From: Alphaproteobacteria bacterium
GTDB taxonomy: Bacteria; Pseudomonadota; Alphaproteobacteria; Rickettsiales; SXRF01
Direction: 5' to 3'
Assembly (NCBI GenBank): GCA_019243895.1
Contig: JAFATP010000213.1
Coordinates: 1-5,946, forward strand
Length of the DNA: 5,946 nucleotides
Position 1 is the stretch's first letter. The number at the start of each line of letters is the position of its first letter. Shown here piece by piece: positions 1-5,946 of this stretch. Position numbers and translations under genes: made by a program. A model generated the notes under the pieces. It saw nothing but the letters and a program-made list of their open reading frames with translations. It was not told where the DNA came from and did not search any database.

Positions 1-1
1 C

Positions 2-379
2 CTGCTGGTGGCGGGCGAGCCGGATTTCGTGCCGCGTCGCGTACGCGACTGGCTTAAAGCCGAGGCGCGCCGGGAAATCGCGCGGCGGGCGGAGGCGCAC
101 GCCGAAGCGCTGGGCTGCCGCATCCGCCGCATCACGCTGCGCGATACCGTCTCGCGCTGGGGCAGCTGCAGCAGCGATGGCCGGCTTTCGTTCTCCTGGC
201 GCTTGATGCTGGCGCCGGCGGAGGTGCTGGAATACGTGGTGGCGCATGAGGTGGCGCATTTGCGCGAAATGAACCACAGCGCCGCTTTCTGGCGCATCGT
301 AGCGCAGCGCTGCCCGTATCACGCGGAAGCCCGGGCATGGCTGAAGCGCCACGGCGCACAGCTTTATCGGTATGCGTAG
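2..379 (+). CDS. YgjP-like (DUF45) zinc metallopeptidase, 5' partial
   Basis: This is the C-terminal part of a YgjP/DUF45-family predicted zinc-dependent metallopeptidase, distantly related to SprT and M48 peptidases. The reading frame is open to the left edge, so the true start is upstream; the GTG at 8 is probably an internal Val codon. Counting from that codon, RWGSCSS lies near residues 50-56, followed by SWRLMLAP and then HEVAHLREMNH at 80-90. The HExxH motif (His80, Glu81, His84) and the later His90, followed by SAAFW, give the expected zinc ligands and catalytic Glu. The tail ending in AWLKRHG is also typical of the family. No active-site residue is missing in the visible part. The physiological substrate of the family is not known to me; a cytoplasmic soluble protein is inferred because no membrane segment is visible. 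It ends TAG at 377-379, convergent with the PBP gene. Confidence 0.9.
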   Translation: MLVAGEPDFVPRRVRDWLKAEARREIARRAEAHAEALGCRIRRITLRDTVSRWGSCSSDGRLSFSWRLMLAPAEVLEYVVAHEVAHLREMNHSAAFWRIVAQRCPYHAEARAWLKRHGAQLYRYA

Positions 380-388
380 CCGGCGCAA

Positions 389-2449
389 TCAATGCCGGGG
401 CTGCTCGGGGTAGACCGGCTCGATCTTCAGCAGCTTATTCCAGAATTGCGGCCCCAGCCGGAAGCCGGCATCCGGGGGAGCAGGGTGCGGGCGCGCTGAT
501 TCTGGCGGCGCGATGGGCGCCGGAGGCGCGGGCTGATAGCTTTCCGCGGGCGCATCCGCCGGAGACGATAGCCACGGCAGAATGGCGCTCCAAAAGCCTG
601 ACGAGGTGGGCAATTCATGCGGCGGCACATTAGCCAGCGCGGTTTTCATGAAGTTGCGCCAGATCGGCGCGGGCAGCATGCCGCCGGTAACTTTCCGCAT
701 CGGCGTGTTGTCGTCGTTCCCCACCCACACCCCCGCCGCCAGGTCCGGCGTATAGCCGATGAACCAGGCATCGCGATAATCGGAGGTCGTGCCGGTTTTG
801 CCCGCCGCCGGACGGCCGATCTGCGCCGCGCGCCCGGTGCCGTGAGAAATCACCCCGGAAAGCAGGCTGTTCATCATGGCCACCACCGATTCGCTGAGCA
901 CGCGCAGAGGCGTGGTGGGCTCATGCTGGTAAAGCCGCTTGCCGGACGCCGTATCGATGGTCACGATGCCGTAAGGCACCACCTGCATACCGTCGGCCGC
1001 CAGATGCGCATACGCCCCGGTCAGCTCCAGCAGCGACACTTCGGTTGCGCCGAGCGCGATGCTTGGCAACGGCTCCATTTCTGATGTAAGCCCGAGCCGG
1101 TGCGCCATGCTGATAACGTTGCTGCGGCCGAAGCGTTCGCTCAGTTGCACCGCCACCGTGTTGATGGATTGCGCCACCGCCTCGCTCAGCGCCATCTCCC
1201 CGCGATAACCGCCGGTATAGTTTTTGGGCTGCCATTTGCCGACGCTGACCGGTTGATCCACCACCGTGGAGCTTGGCGTCATGCCGCCTTCCAGCGCGGT
1301 CAAATATACGAACAGCTTAAAGGAGGAGCCGGGCTGGCGCCGTGCCTGCGCCGCGCGGTTATAAGGGCTTTCCGCATAGTTGCGCCCGCCGATCATCACG
1401 CGGATGGCGCCGTCGGGCGTCATCGCCAGCAAGGCGGCTTGCGACGCGTCCATCTTATCGGCGGATTTATCCATCACGGAGTGAATGGCCTGCTCGCCCG
1501 CCCGCTGCAATTCCGGTCTCAGCGTGGCGGTGACCACCAGGTCTTCCTGCACGTCGCCCACGAAATCCGGCAGTTGGTCGATCACCCAGTCGGTGAAATA
1601 CATCATGGATTCGGCGCTGTTGCGCGCGGTGCGGGTGATCACCTGGGCGAGCTCCTTCTTCGCCTGCGCCGCCTGCGGGGCGGAGAGATAACCGGCATCC
1701 ACCATATTGGCGATCACCTGCTCGCCGCGTTGCTTGGCGGCATCGGGATTGCTGGTGGGCGCAAAACGCGAAGGCGCTTTCAGCAGGCCGACCAGCACGG
1801 CGGATTCGCTCAGACTGAGATCGCGCGCCGATTTATTGAAATAGCGGTGCGCGGCGGCCTCCACTCCGAAATTACCGGCGCCGAGATAAACACGATTGAG
1901 GTAAAGCGACAGGATCTGCTCTTTGGTATAGTGCTGCTCCAGCTTGAACGCCAGCAGCGCTTCGCGCAGCTTGCGCAGCAGCGAGCGCTCCGGCGTCAGA
2001 AAAAGATTCTTGGCCAGCTGCTGGCTGATGGTGCTGCCGCCCTGCACGGTGTGGCCCGCCCGCACGTTGGCCAGCATCGCGCGCAGGAGGCCCAGCGGGT
2101 CCACCCCGTGATGATGAAAGAAATTGCGGTCTTCGGTGGCCAGCAGCGCTTGAACCAACGTGGCCGGCAGTTGGCGATAGGGAACGAATTCCCCGTATGC
2201 CTGCCCGTAAGAGCCGATGATGCGGCCGTCTTCGGCCTTAATGATGACGCCGGGAGTTTTTCGTGCATCCAGATGGGTGATGTCGGGCAGCGACAGCAAA
2301 AACCAGATGATAAAGGCGACGGCGATGAACGCCAGCGGCAGGATCATCCGCCGCCCCCGCACGGCCAGCCAGCCGCGAAGCGCGGCAAGCCGCGCGCGCA
2401 GCGAAGGTGTTTTGCGGCGGGAAGGAGAGCGTTTCCGGGGAGGAGCCAT
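389..2449 (-). CDS. PBP1A-family bifunctional penicillin-binding protein
   Basis: This 686-aa class A penicillin-binding protein has glycosyltransferase activity (lipid II polymerisation) and DD-transpeptidase activity (peptide cross-linking) at the periplasmic face of the inner membrane. The N-terminus is a basic cytoplasmic tail (1-34) followed by one membrane anchor (about 35-54). The GT51 domain (about 80-250) carries ATEDRNFF with catalytic Glu106, QGGSTISQQLAKN (136-148) and EQHYTKEQILSLYLN (171-185). The transpeptidase domain (about 310-600) has the nucleophile motif S375-S-F-K378, S428-I-N430 and K551-T-G-T-T555, so both activities look intact. A Pro/Ala-rich tail follows at about 632-662. 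It is shorter than E. coli PBP1A (about 850 aa), and there seems too little sequence between the two domains for the extra OB-type domain. The ATG at 2449 is supported by AAGGGTGAG eight bases upstream. It is the last gene of the operon. I cannot assign mrcA versus another paralogue name. Confidence 0.95.
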   Translation of the reverse strand: MAPPRKRSPSRRKTPSLRARLAALRGWLAVRGRRMILPLAFIAVAFIIWFLLSLPDITHLDARKTPGVIIKAEDGRIIGSYGQAYGEFVPYRQLPATLVQALLATEDRNFFHHHGVDPLGLLRAMLANVRAGHTVQGGSTISQQLAKNLFLTPERSLLRKLREALLAFKLEQHYTKEQILSLYLNRVYLGAGNFGVEAAAHRYFNKSARDLSLSESAVLVGLLKAPSRFAPTSNPDAAKQRGEQVIANMVDAGYLSAPQAAQAKKELAQVITRTARNSAESMMYFTDWVIDQLPDFVGDVQEDLVVTATLRPELQRAGEQAIHSVMDKSADKMDASQAALLAMTPDGAIRVMIGGRNYAESPYNRAAQARRQPGSSFKLFVYLTALEGGMTPSSTVVDQPVSVGKWQPKNYTGGYRGEMALSEAVAQSINTVAVQLSERFGRSNVISMAHRLGLTSEMEPLPSIALGATEVSLLELTGAYAHLAADGMQVVPYGIVTIDTASGKRLYQHEPTTPLRVLSESVVAMMNSLLSGVISHGTGRAAQIGRPAAGKTGTTSDYRDAWFIGYTPDLAAGVWVGNDDNTPMRKVTGGMLPAPIWRNFMKTALANVPPHELPTSSGFWSAILPWLSSPADAPAESYQPAPPAPIAPPESARPHPAPPDAGFRLGPQFWNKLLKIEPVYPEQPRH

Positions 2450-2454
2450 GCCGG

Positions 2455-2643
2455 TTACTCACCCTTGTCCTTTTGCTGCACATAGGTGAGCTTGCGGATG
2501 GCCAGCGCGGCCAGCTTATCCTTGCCTGCCGCCGGTGCGCCGATAATGGAAGCTTCGCGCCCGGTTTCCGGGTCGATGGCGGTGACTTTCACCTGTTTTC
2601 CGATGGCATAATATTCAATGATATATCCGTCGCTGCGCTTCAT
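2455..2643 (-). CDS. Small DUF6898-type alphaproteobacterial protein
   Basis: This 62-aa protein of unknown function begins MKRSDGYIIEYYAIG and contains KVTAIDPETGREASIIG (19-35) and a C-terminal helix with LAALAIRKLTYV (44-55). The pattern is aromatic-rich strand, IGxxVKVxAIDxxTGxE, small-residue turn, then an LAxxKL helix. It matches my recollection of the DUF6898 family, which is confined to Alphaproteobacteria and has no known function. It has no signal peptide or membrane segment, so it is probably cytoplasmic. The frame is open further upstream to 2964, but that part is the shadow of the CNNM gene. The ATG at 2643 starts one base after the CNNM stop (TAG, C, ATG), and no strong Shine-Dalgarno is visible, which suggests reinitiation by ribosomes finishing the CNNM gene. 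The stop is TAA at 2457-2455. The coding call is strong; the family name is from memory. Confidence 0.85.
   Translation of the reverse strand: MKRSDGYIIEYYAIGKQVKVTAIDPETGREASIIGAPAAGKDKLAALAIRKLTYVQQKDKGE
2458..2466 (-). promoter_or_regulatory. Shine-Dalgarno of the PBP gene
   Basis: Read on the minus strand, AAGGGTGAG sits inside the last three codons (Lys-Gly-Glu) of the upstream 62-aa gene. It ends eight bases before the PBP start at 2449. It supports that start over the internal Met35, which would delete the basic cytoplasmic tail. Its position inside the upstream reading frame suggests that translation of the two genes is linked. Confidence 0.55.
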
Positions 2644-2644
2644 G

Positions 2645-3940
2645 CTAAGGCGCCGGATTTTCCGCCGCTGGAAGTTTTTCGACGCGCAGGCGGCGGATGC
2701 GGGTGGCGCTTTTATCCACCACGGTGAAGCGGAATCCCTGCGTTTCCACATGCTGTCCCTTGGCGGGAATAACGCGCGCCTCGTAAAGCACCAGCCCCGC
2801 CAGGGTGGAGGCGTGCTCATCCGACAAATCCCAGTCCAACTCGCGGTTGATGTCGCGGATGGTGACGTCGCCCGCGATGTAATACACGTTGGGCCCGGCT
2901 TTCTGAATGTCCTTGGCGCCGCGGTCGTCATGCTCGTCATCGATTTCTCCGACAATCTCCTCAATAATATCCTCCAGCGTCACGATGCCGAGCACCGCGC
3001 CGTATTCATCCACCACGATGGCGAAATGCTGGCGGCGTGCCCGGAAAGCGACCAGCTGGTCGCGTAGATTGGTGGTTTCCGGGATAAACCACGGCGGGTG
3101 CGCCAGCGATAGAATCTCATGGTCATCCAGCGGCGCCCTGCCGGTGGTTTCGGCGCGGATCAGATCCTTCACGTGCAGCACGCCGACGATATTGTCCGGG
3201 TTGTCTTTCCATAAGGGAATGCGGCTGTGCATCATGGAAAAGGCCTGCTCGCGGATGTCGGAAGCGGACAGGCTGGCATCGATCATGGCGATGTAAGTAC
3301 GATGCACCATGATGTCGCGCACCTCGATGTCGTTCAAATCGAGAATGCTGCCCAGCATGTCGCGATCCTGCTTCACCAGCGTGCCCTCCCGGTGATGCAG
3401 CTCCACCGCGCCGCGCAGCACATCAGCGCTGGAAATCAGCGTATTGTTGCCGCTGATGTCGACCGCGAACAGCTTCAGCAGCCCGCGGATGAAAATGCGG
3501 ATGCCCTTGGTGAAGGGATAAAGCAGCTTCACCATGAAGCTCAGCGAGGGCGCAAGCGCCAGCGAAGTTTTTTCCGCGTTCTGGATGGCGTAAGTCTTCG
3601 GCAGAATCTCGGCGAAGATTACTACGGCAAACGTCATAATGAGCGTTATGATCAGCAATTCGGCACTGTTCTCCCCGAACAGCTGAATGCACAGCGAAGT
3701 GGCCAGCGCCGAAGACGCAATGTTGGCGGCGTTGTTGGCCAGCAGCACCGTGCCGATCAGGGATTCCTTTTCCTTGCGCAGGCGGCTGACGCGCACGGCG
3801 CGCTTGTTGCCTTCCTTTATCATCTGATAGATACGGGCGCGGGAAACGGCGGTGAGCGCCGTTTCCGCTGCCGAGAAAAAGGCCGAGATCAGCAGGAAAA
3901 CCACGATCGTCAGCACGGAAACAGCGATGGTCGCGCTCAT
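2645..3940 (-). CDS. CNNM/CBS-pair/CorC_HlyC membrane protein (hemolysin family)
   Basis: This 431-aa inner-membrane protein belongs to the CNNM/CorB (HlyC/CorC, YfjD-like) family, which is linked to Mg2+/Co2+ export or resistance; the older 'hemolysin' label is historical. The N-terminal CNNM (DUF21) domain, about 1-170, has a first membrane helix at 6-22, FFSAAETALTA (21-31), further hydrophobic segments near 63-85 and 93-112, and EILPKTYAIQ (111-120). The tandem CBS domains lie at about 205-265 and 270-330, with DIMVHRT in the first and VVDEYGAVLGIVTLEDIIEE (309-328) in the second; such pairs usually bind adenine nucleotides. The CorC_HlyC domain occupies about 345-425. The length is normal and no domain is broken. 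Its ATG overlaps the aroB TGA by four bases (ATGA) and has only a weak Shine-Dalgarno, so translation is probably coupled to aroB. The transported ion cannot be determined from sequence alone. Confidence 0.95.
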   Translation of the reverse strand: MSATIAVSVLTIVVFLLISAFFSAAETALTAVSRARIYQMIKEGNKRAVRVSRLRKEKESLIGTVLLANNAANIASSALATSLCIQLFGENSAELLIITLIMTFAVVIFAEILPKTYAIQNAEKTSLALAPSLSFMVKLLYPFTKGIRIFIRGLLKLFAVDISGNNTLISSADVLRGAVELHHREGTLVKQDRDMLGSILDLNDIEVRDIMVHRTYIAMIDASLSASDIREQAFSMMHSRIPLWKDNPDNIVGVLHVKDLIRAETTGRAPLDDHEILSLAHPPWFIPETTNLRDQLVAFRARRQHFAIVVDEYGAVLGIVTLEDIIEEIVGEIDDEHDDRGAKDIQKAGPNVYYIAGDVTIRDINRELDWDLSDEHASTLAGLVLYEARVIPAKGQHVETQGFRFTVVDKSATRIRRLRVEKLPAAENPAP

Positions 3941-5064
3941 TTGGCGATATCCAGCGGGGCGGGGCGTAAATGTTCAATCAGCAACTGCCGCACCAATTCT
4001 TTTTCCACGTCATGCGCCACGAACGCCTTGCCGATGCCTCGCGTCAGCACGAAGGTGAGCGATTCGCCGCGCACTTTCTTGTCGCGGGAGAAATGCTCCA
4101 TCAGGGCTTCCACGTCCCAGTTGGCGCGCACCGCCAGCGGGGAGCTGGGCAGCCCGCATTGCGCGAGGTGCCGCATGACGCGCAGCAGTTCTTCCTCCGG
4201 ACATAGGTTCATCCGTACCGAGAGCGCGAAGGCCAGGCTCATGCCGATGGCCACCGCCTCACCGTGCAGCAGTGCGTCACCGTAACCGGTTTCCGCCTCC
4301 AGCGCATGGGCGAAGGTGTGGCCGAAATTGAGCAGGGCGCGCTTGCCGCTTTCCCGCTCGTCTTCCGCGACGATGGCGGCCTTGGCGCGGCAGCTGACGA
4401 GAATGGCGCGGGTGAGTGCGCCGGCTTTTCCTTCCAGCACCTCCGCCGCGTGTTCCTGCAACCAGTCAAAGAATCCGGCATCGTCGATCAGCGCGTATTT
4501 CAACACCTCGGAATAGCCTGCCAGGCGCTCGCGCCGCGGCAGGGAGGAAAGCACGCTCACATCCGCCAGCACCAGCCGCGGCTGGTAAAAGCTGCCGATC
4601 AGGTTCTTGCCGTGGCGGGAGTTGATGGCGGTTTTCCCGCCCACCGAGCTATCCACCTGCGCCAGTAGCGTGGTGGGAATTTGCACGTAGTCCAGCCCGC
4701 GCAGCAGGATGCTGGCGGCGAATCCGGCGAGGTCTCCGATGACGCCGCCGCCCAACGCCACGATCAGCGTGTCGCGGTCCGGCTTATGCTCCAGCACCGT
4801 TTCCATCAGTGATTCGGCCTGCGCGAAGCATTTGGTCTGCTCGCCCGGCGGCAGCACGATGGGCAGCGAGCCGATGCCTTTTTCCTCCAGCGCGCCCATC
4901 AGGCGGTGGAGGTAAAGCGTACCGACGTTTTCGTCGGTAACGATGACCGCGCGATTGCCGCGCGCCACCTGCGCGACATACGTTCCGGCGCGGGCCAGCA
5001 GCCGCTCGCCGACGATGATCTCATAGCTGCGCGAACCCAGCTCAACGCGCAGGCGCTCACCCAT
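3937..5064 (-). CDS. aroB: 3-dehydroquinate synthase
   Basis: This 375-aa cytoplasmic enzyme converts DAHP to 3-dehydroquinate, the second step of the shikimate pathway to aromatic amino acids and folate, using NAD+ and a divalent metal. The NAD-binding motif GGGVIGD is at 105-111, and VDSSVGGKTAIN at 137-148 is the substrate- and nucleotide-binding loop. Metal ligands by family alignment are Glu186 (in EVLKY), His249 (in NFGHTFAHALE) and His267 (in LLHGEAVAIGM). The C-terminal RDKKVRG (327-333) provides substrate-contacting Lys/Arg residues. Length and residues are those of a complete, active enzyme. The ATG at 5064 lies inside the end of aroK (8-base overlap) and is preceded by AGAGGG three bases upstream. 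Adjacent aroK and aroB encode steps of the same pathway and are commonly paired in Proteobacteria. Confidence 0.97.
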   Translation of the reverse strand: MGERLRVELGSRSYEIIVGERLLARAGTYVAQVARGNRAVIVTDENVGTLYLHRLMGALEEKGIGSLPIVLPPGEQTKCFAQAESLMETVLEHKPDRDTLIVALGGGVIGDLAGFAASILLRGLDYVQIPTTLLAQVDSSVGGKTAINSRHGKNLIGSFYQPRLVLADVSVLSSLPRRERLAGYSEVLKYALIDDAGFFDWLQEHAAEVLEGKAGALTRAILVSCRAKAAIVAEDERESGKRALLNFGHTFAHALEAETGYGDALLHGEAVAIGMSLAFALSVRMNLCPEEELLRVMRHLAQCGLPSSPLAVRANWDVEALMEHFSRDKKVRGESLTFVLTRGIGKAFVAHDVEKELVRQLLIEHLRPAPLDIAK

Positions 5065-5644
5065 GATCCCTCTGCCATTGTGCGACGGAGGTCAATATCT
5101 GCTCCACCACCGCCTCATGGGCGCCGGTGGTGCTGTCGATGACGATGTCGGCTTCCGCATAAAGCGGATGGCGCTCCTGCATCAGCCGCGAAAGAATTTC
5201 GCGTTTGTCGCCGGCCTGCAGCAGCGGCCGCGTGTCGCGCCGCGACACCCGCTCCACCAGCACCTCAAGCTCCGCTTTCAGCCACACCGAGAGCGCGCGC
5301 TGCTTGATGGCCTCGCGGATAGCGGGGTTCACGAATGCGCCGCCGCCGGTGGCCAGCACGCAAGGCGGCGCTTCCAGCAGGCGCAGCAGCACCCGCTGTT
5401 CCAGGTCGCGGAAAATCTCCTCGCCGTAAATAGCGAAGATATCGGAAATGCTGCAACCCGCCGCTTCCACGATTTCGTGATCGGAGTCCACGAACGAAAC
5501 GCCGAGCGCGTGCGCCAGCCGCTTGCCGATGGTGGTTTTGCCCGCGCCCATCAATCCCACCAGCACAATGCTGCGCCGGAGTGCGATTCCGGCCAATTCC
5601 GGCTTGGCTTTTGTCGCATTTTTTGCTTGGATAGACATGATCAT
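5057..5644 (-). CDS. aroK: Shikimate kinase
   Basis: Shikimate kinase phosphorylates shikimate at the 3-hydroxyl with ATP, the fifth step of the shikimate pathway, in the cytoplasm. In the 195-aa form, the Walker A loop GLMGAGKTT is at 30-38 and the shikimate-binding residues are DSD at 53-55, FRDLE with Arg79, and GGGA at 101-104. The lid region has RDTRPLL (Arg139), and the later ERHPLY (Arg158) matches the substrate-contacting Arg. About 23 residues precede the first core strand, a short extension common in alphaproteobacterial enzymes. Two starts are six bases apart, ATG at 5644 or ATG at 5638 (193 aa). The Shine-Dalgarno AAGGTGAT ends directly before 5644, leaving four bases after AGG for that start or ten for 5638, so the choice is open. 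It is the first gene of the minus-strand operon, and its 3' end overlaps aroB. Confidence 0.96.
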   Translation of the reverse strand: MIMSIQAKNATKAKPELAGIALRRSIVLVGLMGAGKTTIGKRLAHALGVSFVDSDHEIVEAAGCSISDIFAIYGEEIFRDLEQRVLLRLLEAPPCVLATGGGAFVNPAIREAIKQRALSVWLKAELEVLVERVSRRDTRPLLQAGDKREILSRLMQERHPLYAEADIVIDSTTGAHEAVVEQILTSVAQWQRDHG

Positions 5645-5669
5645 ATCACCTTAAAGGAACGGCGGAAAA
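5645..5669. promoter_or_regulatory. 25-base divergent start region with back-to-back ribosome binding sites
   Basis: This is the whole gap between aroK and the small membrane protein gene. On the minus strand AAGGTGAT (5645-5652) precedes aroK. On the plus strand AAAGGA (5653-5658) and GGCGGA (5661-5666) precede the 52-aa gene. The two AAGG cores form the palindrome CCTT-A-AAGG at 5649-5657. The gap is too short to hold two normal promoters, so the promoters must lie within the start of the opposite gene or overlap. I found only weak candidates, such as TTGTCG at 5611-5616 with CATGAT at 5636-5641 (19-base spacing) for the plus strand, and do not annotate them. Confidence 0.6.
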
Positions 5670-5828
5670 ATGCAACATAGGCGTAAGAGACGGCCCTTGG
5701 CGATCATCGGGCTCGGCGTGCTGGCGCTGGCGGGAGCGGTCATTGCCGTCACCGCGGGTGACATCCCGCTGCAACAAAACCAGGTTACCAAGGAGCTACC
5801 GGCGCAGCGCTTCCTTAAAACGCCATGA
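5670..5828 (+). CDS. Small single-pass membrane protein upstream of xerD
   Basis: This 52-aa protein starts MQHRRKRRPL, with a strongly basic N-terminus, followed by a hydrophobic segment at about 9-28. A polar C-terminal tail contains GDIPLQQNQVTKELPAQRF (30-48). By the positive-inside rule, the tail should face the periplasm. I see no lipobox Cys and no catalytic motif. Tails of the form DIP...V.K.LP..RF resemble small uncharacterised proteins that I recall upstream of xerD in other Alphaproteobacteria; this is memory, not a search. It has plus-strand Shine-Dalgarno candidates AAAGGA (11 bases before ATG) and GGCGGA (3 bases before). Its TGA overlaps the xerD ATG by four bases (ATGA), so the two are likely co-transcribed and translationally coupled. 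The function is unknown. Confidence 0.8.
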   Translation: MQHRRKRRPLAIIGLGVLALAGAVIAVTAGDIPLQQNQVTKELPAQRFLKTP

Positions 5829-5946
5829 GTGCGCGGGAGCTGGTCGGCCAGTTCCTGGAAATGCTGCGCGCCGAGCGCGGCGGGGCCGCCAATACCGTTG
5901 CGGCCTATCAGCGTGATCTCGATGATTTTCTCGCCTTTCTCGCCCG
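5825..5946 (+). CDS. xerD: Tyrosine recombinase XerD, N-terminal fragment
   Basis: Only the first 40 codons are inside the window; the frame stays open to the right edge. The sequence includes ELVGQFLEMLRAERG and AANTVAAYQRDLDDFLAFL, the N-terminal SAM-like core-binding domain of XerC/XerD recombinases. That domain contacts dif DNA during chromosome-dimer resolution with FtsK. The catalytic domain, with its R-H-R-H-Y residues, lies beyond the window and cannot be checked. XerD is preferred over XerC because divergence from aroK-aroB is the usual alphaproteobacterial xerD context, an inference from gene order. The start ATG overlaps the stop of the preceding 52-aa gene. Confidence 0.8.
   Translation, partial: MSARELVGQFLEMLRAERGGAANTVAAYQRDLDDFLAFLA

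Noticed and set aside
380..398. Hairpin CCGGC-loop-GCCGG as an intrinsic terminator
   Set aside because: The stem is only five base pairs and no T-run follows on either strand; in GC-rich DNA this is weak evidence.
1100..2485. 461-codon plus-strand open frame opposite the PBP gene
   Set aside because: It is entirely antisense to an intact PBP with all motifs. The product is His/Arg/Gln-rich with no recognisable domain, as expected for an antisense shadow in GC-rich DNA.
2644..2964. Upstream extension of the 62-aa gene to a 169-aa protein
   Set aside because: The added residues are an out-of-frame reading of the CNNM gene's C-terminal region and show no domain; the ATG at 2643 immediately after the CNNM stop is the natural start.
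3227..4285. 352-codon plus-strand open frame opposite the CNNM and aroB genes
   Set aside because: It spans the junction of two well-supported genes on the other strand and has low-complexity, His/Gln/Arg-rich composition; it is a shadow frame.
5611..5641. Sigma-70-like promoter TTGTCG / CATGAT for the plus-strand unit
   Set aside because: Both boxes match only four of six consensus positions, and the 19-base spacing is poor; not enough to annotate.
1..5946. Search for mobile elements, CRISPR repeats, tRNA/rRNA, toxin-antitoxin or defence genes
   Set aside because: No repeated spacer array, transposase, terminal inverted repeats, attachment site, RNA gene or defence-type domain was seen. 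XerD here fits the chromosomal housekeeping context rather than an integron or phage integrase.

Overview
The window looks like a piece of alphaproteobacterial chromosome, GC-rich and about 99% coding. The assignment rests on gene order and protein type: xerD facing away from an aroK-aroB-CNNM/CBS gene cluster, plus a small DUF6898-type protein that I know only from Alphaproteobacteria. A Rhodospirillales-like lineage is plausible, but genus and species cannot be read from this sequence.

Layout from left to right. Positions 2-379 (+) are the 3' part of a YgjP-like zinc metallopeptidase gene whose start lies outside the window. It converges, across a 9-base gap, on a five-gene minus-strand block covering 389-5644. 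In transcription order that block is aroK (shikimate kinase), aroB (3-dehydroquinate synthase), a CNNM/CBS/CorC-HlyC membrane protein, a 62-aa DUF6898-type protein and a bifunctional PBP1A-family peptidoglycan synthase. Junctions are an 8-base overlap, a 4-base ATGA overlap, a 1-base gap and a 5-base gap, so one translationally coupled operon is very likely. On the right, a 52-aa single-pass membrane protein (5670-5828, +) overlaps by ATGA the start of xerD (5825 onward, cut by the window edge). The two divergent units are only 25 bases apart.

How the genes work together: aroB and aroK catalyse steps 2 and 5 of the shikimate pathway. The CNNM/CBS protein is probably linked to divalent-cation export or homeostasis. 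The PBP polymerises and cross-links peptidoglycan. The divergent xerD belongs to chromosome-dimer resolution. These are housekeeping functions; I see no mobile element, CRISPR array, toxin-antitoxin pair, defence island, tRNA or rRNA. The least-described parts are the two small proteins (62 and 52 aa) and the very compact divergent start region, where Shine-Dalgarno sequences on opposite strands form a palindrome. I found no evidence of a novel multi-gene system.
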